Shown here one piece after another: positions 23,027 through 24,206 of a stretch of 24,206 nt of DNA. Source of the stretch: Ferrithrix thermotolerans DSM 19514. GTDB taxonomy: Bacteria; Actinomycetota; Acidimicrobiia; Acidimicrobiales; Ilumatobacteraceae. Each line of letters opens with the position of its first letter. Within the stretch, counting starts at the first letter, position 1. Under the pieces are notes generated by a model. The model saw nothing but the letters and a program-made list of their open reading frames with translations, searched no databases and had not been told where the DNA came from. A program made the position numbers and the translations under genes. The DNA is taken from the NCBI GenBank assembly GCA_945860575.1, contig CAMAQQ010000004.1:1-24206 (forward strand), given 5' to 3'.

Positions 23027-23490
23027 TGATCACCAACGATGATGCGATGAATTTTGCGCTGGCTGAAGCACGGCTCGCGCTCGCGCACGATGATGTGCCA
23101 GTTGGCGCGATCGTGATTCATAATGATGTGATTATCGCGTCGCGGCACAACGAGCGCGAACTTCACAACGACCCGACAGCGCACGCTGAAATTTTGGCTT
23201 TGCGTGATGCAGCAAATTTATTAGGACGATGGCGACTCGAAGAGTGCACACTCGTGGTGACACTCGAGCCGTGCACGATGTGCGCTGGCGCTCTTGTCAA
23301 TTCGCGAATCAGTACTGTTGTGTTTGGCGCCGCCGATCTAAAAGCCGGTGCGTTTGGCAGCCTGTACAACATCGCAACTGATCCTCGACTGAGTCATCAT
23401 CCAAAAGTTGTTCATGGTGTTTTAGCAACTCAATGCGCAGAAGTTTTGACCGAGTTATTTAAAAGTTTGCGCGACACAAAAACTAATTAG
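23026..23490 (+). CDS. tadA: tRNA-specific adenosine deaminase TadA
   Basis: A 154-residue deaminase that converts A34 to inosine in tRNA-Arg(ACG). The zinc/catalytic motif HAE (53-55) and PCTMC (82-86) are intact, with VTLEP and VVFGAADLKAGAFGSLYN as in the family. The start is the ATG at 23026, whose A is the final base of the tRNA CCA: seven residues precede the second Met, the same spacing as in B. subtilis TadA. ATG 23047 is the alternative. No ribosome-binding site can be seen, because the upstream bases are tRNA. A longer frame reading back to 22924 only translates the tRNA and should not be used. It is flanked by two tRNA-Ser genes. Confidence 0.95.
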   Translation: MITNDDAMNFALAEARLALAHDDVPVGAIVIHNDVIIASRHNERELHNDPTAHAEILALRDAANLLGRWRLEECTLVVTLEPCTMCAGALVNSRISTVVFGAADLKAGAFGSLYNIATDPRLSHHPKVVHGVLATQCAEVLTELFKSLRDTKTN

Positions 23491-23513
23491 CACTCGGCGG
23501 TAGCCTTGAACAC

Positions 23514-23603
23514 GGAAGGGTGCCAGAGCGGACGAATGGAACGGTCTCGAACACCGTCGTGGGTTTAGGCCCACCGTGGGTTCAAATCCCACCCCTTCCG
23601 CCA
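23514..23603 (+). tRNA. tRNA-Ser (anticodon CGA)
   Basis: A 90-nt type II tRNA. Acceptor GGAAGGG pairs with CCCTTCC, the discriminator is G and CCA is encoded. The anticodon stem ACGGT/ACCGT encloses CTCGAAC, giving CGA, which reads UCG. The long variable arm (GTGGGTTTAGGCCCAC) forms a clear hairpin. A T6 tract follows the CCA directly at 23604-23609 and may help termination. Confidence 0.97.
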
Positions 23604-23657
23604 TTTTTTAGAATAAGTTTTAGATGCTTCTAATGTAATCTCAAATGTAAGCAGGTA

Positions 23658-24206
23658 ATGAGAGTGATAACTGTTTCGATCAGCGATGTTCGCGCAGATT
23701 TAGTTTTTGCGCACGAACAAGCTTGGTCGGCGCTTTCGAAACCTGGCACTTGGTGGTCGGGCGCACAAAGACGCGAACTCGCACTTACGGCGATGTTGGC
23801 AACCAGGCAAGTTGATCCTTCGCCACCGTGGGTTTCGGCTTCAACCGTCCCAGCGAACGACTTAAAAATAATTTTCGCATCAAGTGCCGCGCATGATGCG
23901 GTTTACAGAATTGCTCGACATGCGGCAACTTTGACGAATGATTGGTATCAGCGGACCATCCAAGAAATCGAACCGTTGGCATTTATTGAATTGTGTGGGG
24001 TTGTTTGCACCGTGGCGACATTTGTGGCTTTTCGCCGAGCATTAGATCTCGGTATTTCAGAATTAGCGCCAGCATTATCTGGCGAGCCATCAAGAATAAG
24101 ACCTGACAATGTCGTTGACGCAACTTTGAACTGGGTGCCGGTCGTTGGGCCTTCCGACAAAGATGCGGCGGTGGTGCAAGCATTCACTGCGGTGCCAGAA
24201 ACTAAT
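23658..24206 (+). CDS. Unrecognised protein, possibly AhpD/carboxymuconolactone decarboxylase-like, partial
   Basis: The frame from ATG 23658 stays open for 183 codons to the window edge, so the C-terminus is missing. The predicted protein is mostly alpha-helical, with AHEQAWSALSKPGTWWSGAQRRELALTAMLATR near the N-terminus and a helical stretch IELCGVVCTVATFVAFRRAL at 110-129. The layout resembles actinobacterial AhpD-like proteins, but the usual CxxC is replaced by CxxxC (Cys113, Cys117), and no His pairing is obvious. I would not assign peroxidase activity. A TAATCT hexamer lies at 23636-23641, and AGCAGG sits just before the ATG as a close Shine-Dalgarno. It is separated from tRNA-Ser(CGA) by 54 nt. 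Confidence 0.6.
   Translation, partial: MRVITVSISDVRADLVFAHEQAWSALSKPGTWWSGAQRRELALTAMLATRQVDPSPPWVSASTVPANDLKIIFASSAAHDAVYRIARHAATLTNDWYQRTIQEIEPLAFIELCGVVCTVATFVAFRRALDLGISELAPALSGEPSRIRPDNVVDATLNWVPVVGPSDKDAAVVQAFTAVPETN

Noticed and set aside
22873..23184. Minus-strand ORF of 103 codons across the tRNA-Ser(GGA) gene
   Set aside because: Its GGGGIRTHGD-type stretch is the antisense translation of tRNA-Ser, a well-known false protein in databases.
1..24206. Defence system, prophage, integron or CRISPR array
   Set aside because: No repeat-spacer array, integrase, transposase, toxin-antitoxin pair or nuclease-helicase defence gene was seen. The two tRNA-Ser genes show no adjacent integrase or duplicated 3' end.

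Overview
The window looks like a piece of a compact actinobacterial chromosome. The best fit is the class Acidimicrobiia (Ilumatobacteraceae-like, perhaps a freshwater lineage of moderate GC). This rests on the acyl-CoA carboxylase beta plus small epsilon subunit pair, a crotonyl-CoA carboxylase/reductase, the tRNA-Ser/tadA/tRNA-Ser block, a small SRP RNA, many GTG/TTG starts, 4-nt start/stop overlaps and frequent leaderless-type promoters. The lineage is an inference from protein style, not a search result. No insertion sequence, prophage, CRISPR array or obvious foreign island is visible.

Layout. 1-7825: cell-surface polysaccharide region. On the minus strand lie a GT-C type membrane glycosyltransferase, a GT2 polyprenyl-phosphate-type glycosyltransferase and a DUF218 (YdcF/ElyC-like) protein cut by the window edge. 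Divergent on the plus strand are a nucleotide-sugar 6-dehydrogenase, a second GT2 enzyme (apparently starting at CTG) and an SDR sugar epimerase/dehydratase. Facing them is a minus pair of GNAT acetyltransferase and a second GT-C-like membrane protein. 7848-8426: msrA. 8457-12733: a minus operon, accD-type carboxyltransferase, epsilon subunit, class III CoA-transferase and DHA2 MFS exporter. 12791-14653: CopC-CopD-like membrane fusion. 14721-17045: dnaX-recR. 17066-20172: acetyl-CoA acetyltransferase (minus) divergent from ccr and a methylmalonyl/ethylmalonyl-CoA epimerase. 20183-21778: stand-alone prepilin peptidase and a 5'-3' exonuclease. 21740-22660: GT2 protein. 22691-23603: SRP RNA (minus), tRNA-Ser(GGA), tadA, tRNA-Ser(CGA). 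23658-end: an unrecognised protein cut by the edge.

How the genes work together. The first third builds and exports sugar polymers: nucleotide-sugar oxidation and epimerisation, cytoplasmic transfer, membrane-side transfer. The middle carries C2-C5 acyl-CoA chemistry: thiolase makes acetoacetyl-CoA, Ccr makes ethylmalonyl-CoA, the epimerase inverts C2 of ethylmalonyl- and methylmalonyl-CoA, and the biotin-dependent carboxylase makes malonyl- and/or methylmalonyl-CoA. This is a partial ethylmalonyl-CoA toolkit; the mutase, lyase and biotin carboxylase genes are not in the window. The remainder is replication, repair, translation and secretion housekeeping.

The most distinctive signals are a recurrent TANNNT hexamer 6-7 nt upstream of start codons, a GT2 gene whose family motif requires a CTG start inside the previous gene's TGA, an in-frame A_AAA_AAA slippery run in dnaX, and a 4-codon leader ORF ahead of the sugar dehydrogenase. 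I did not find a convincing new defence or mobile system.
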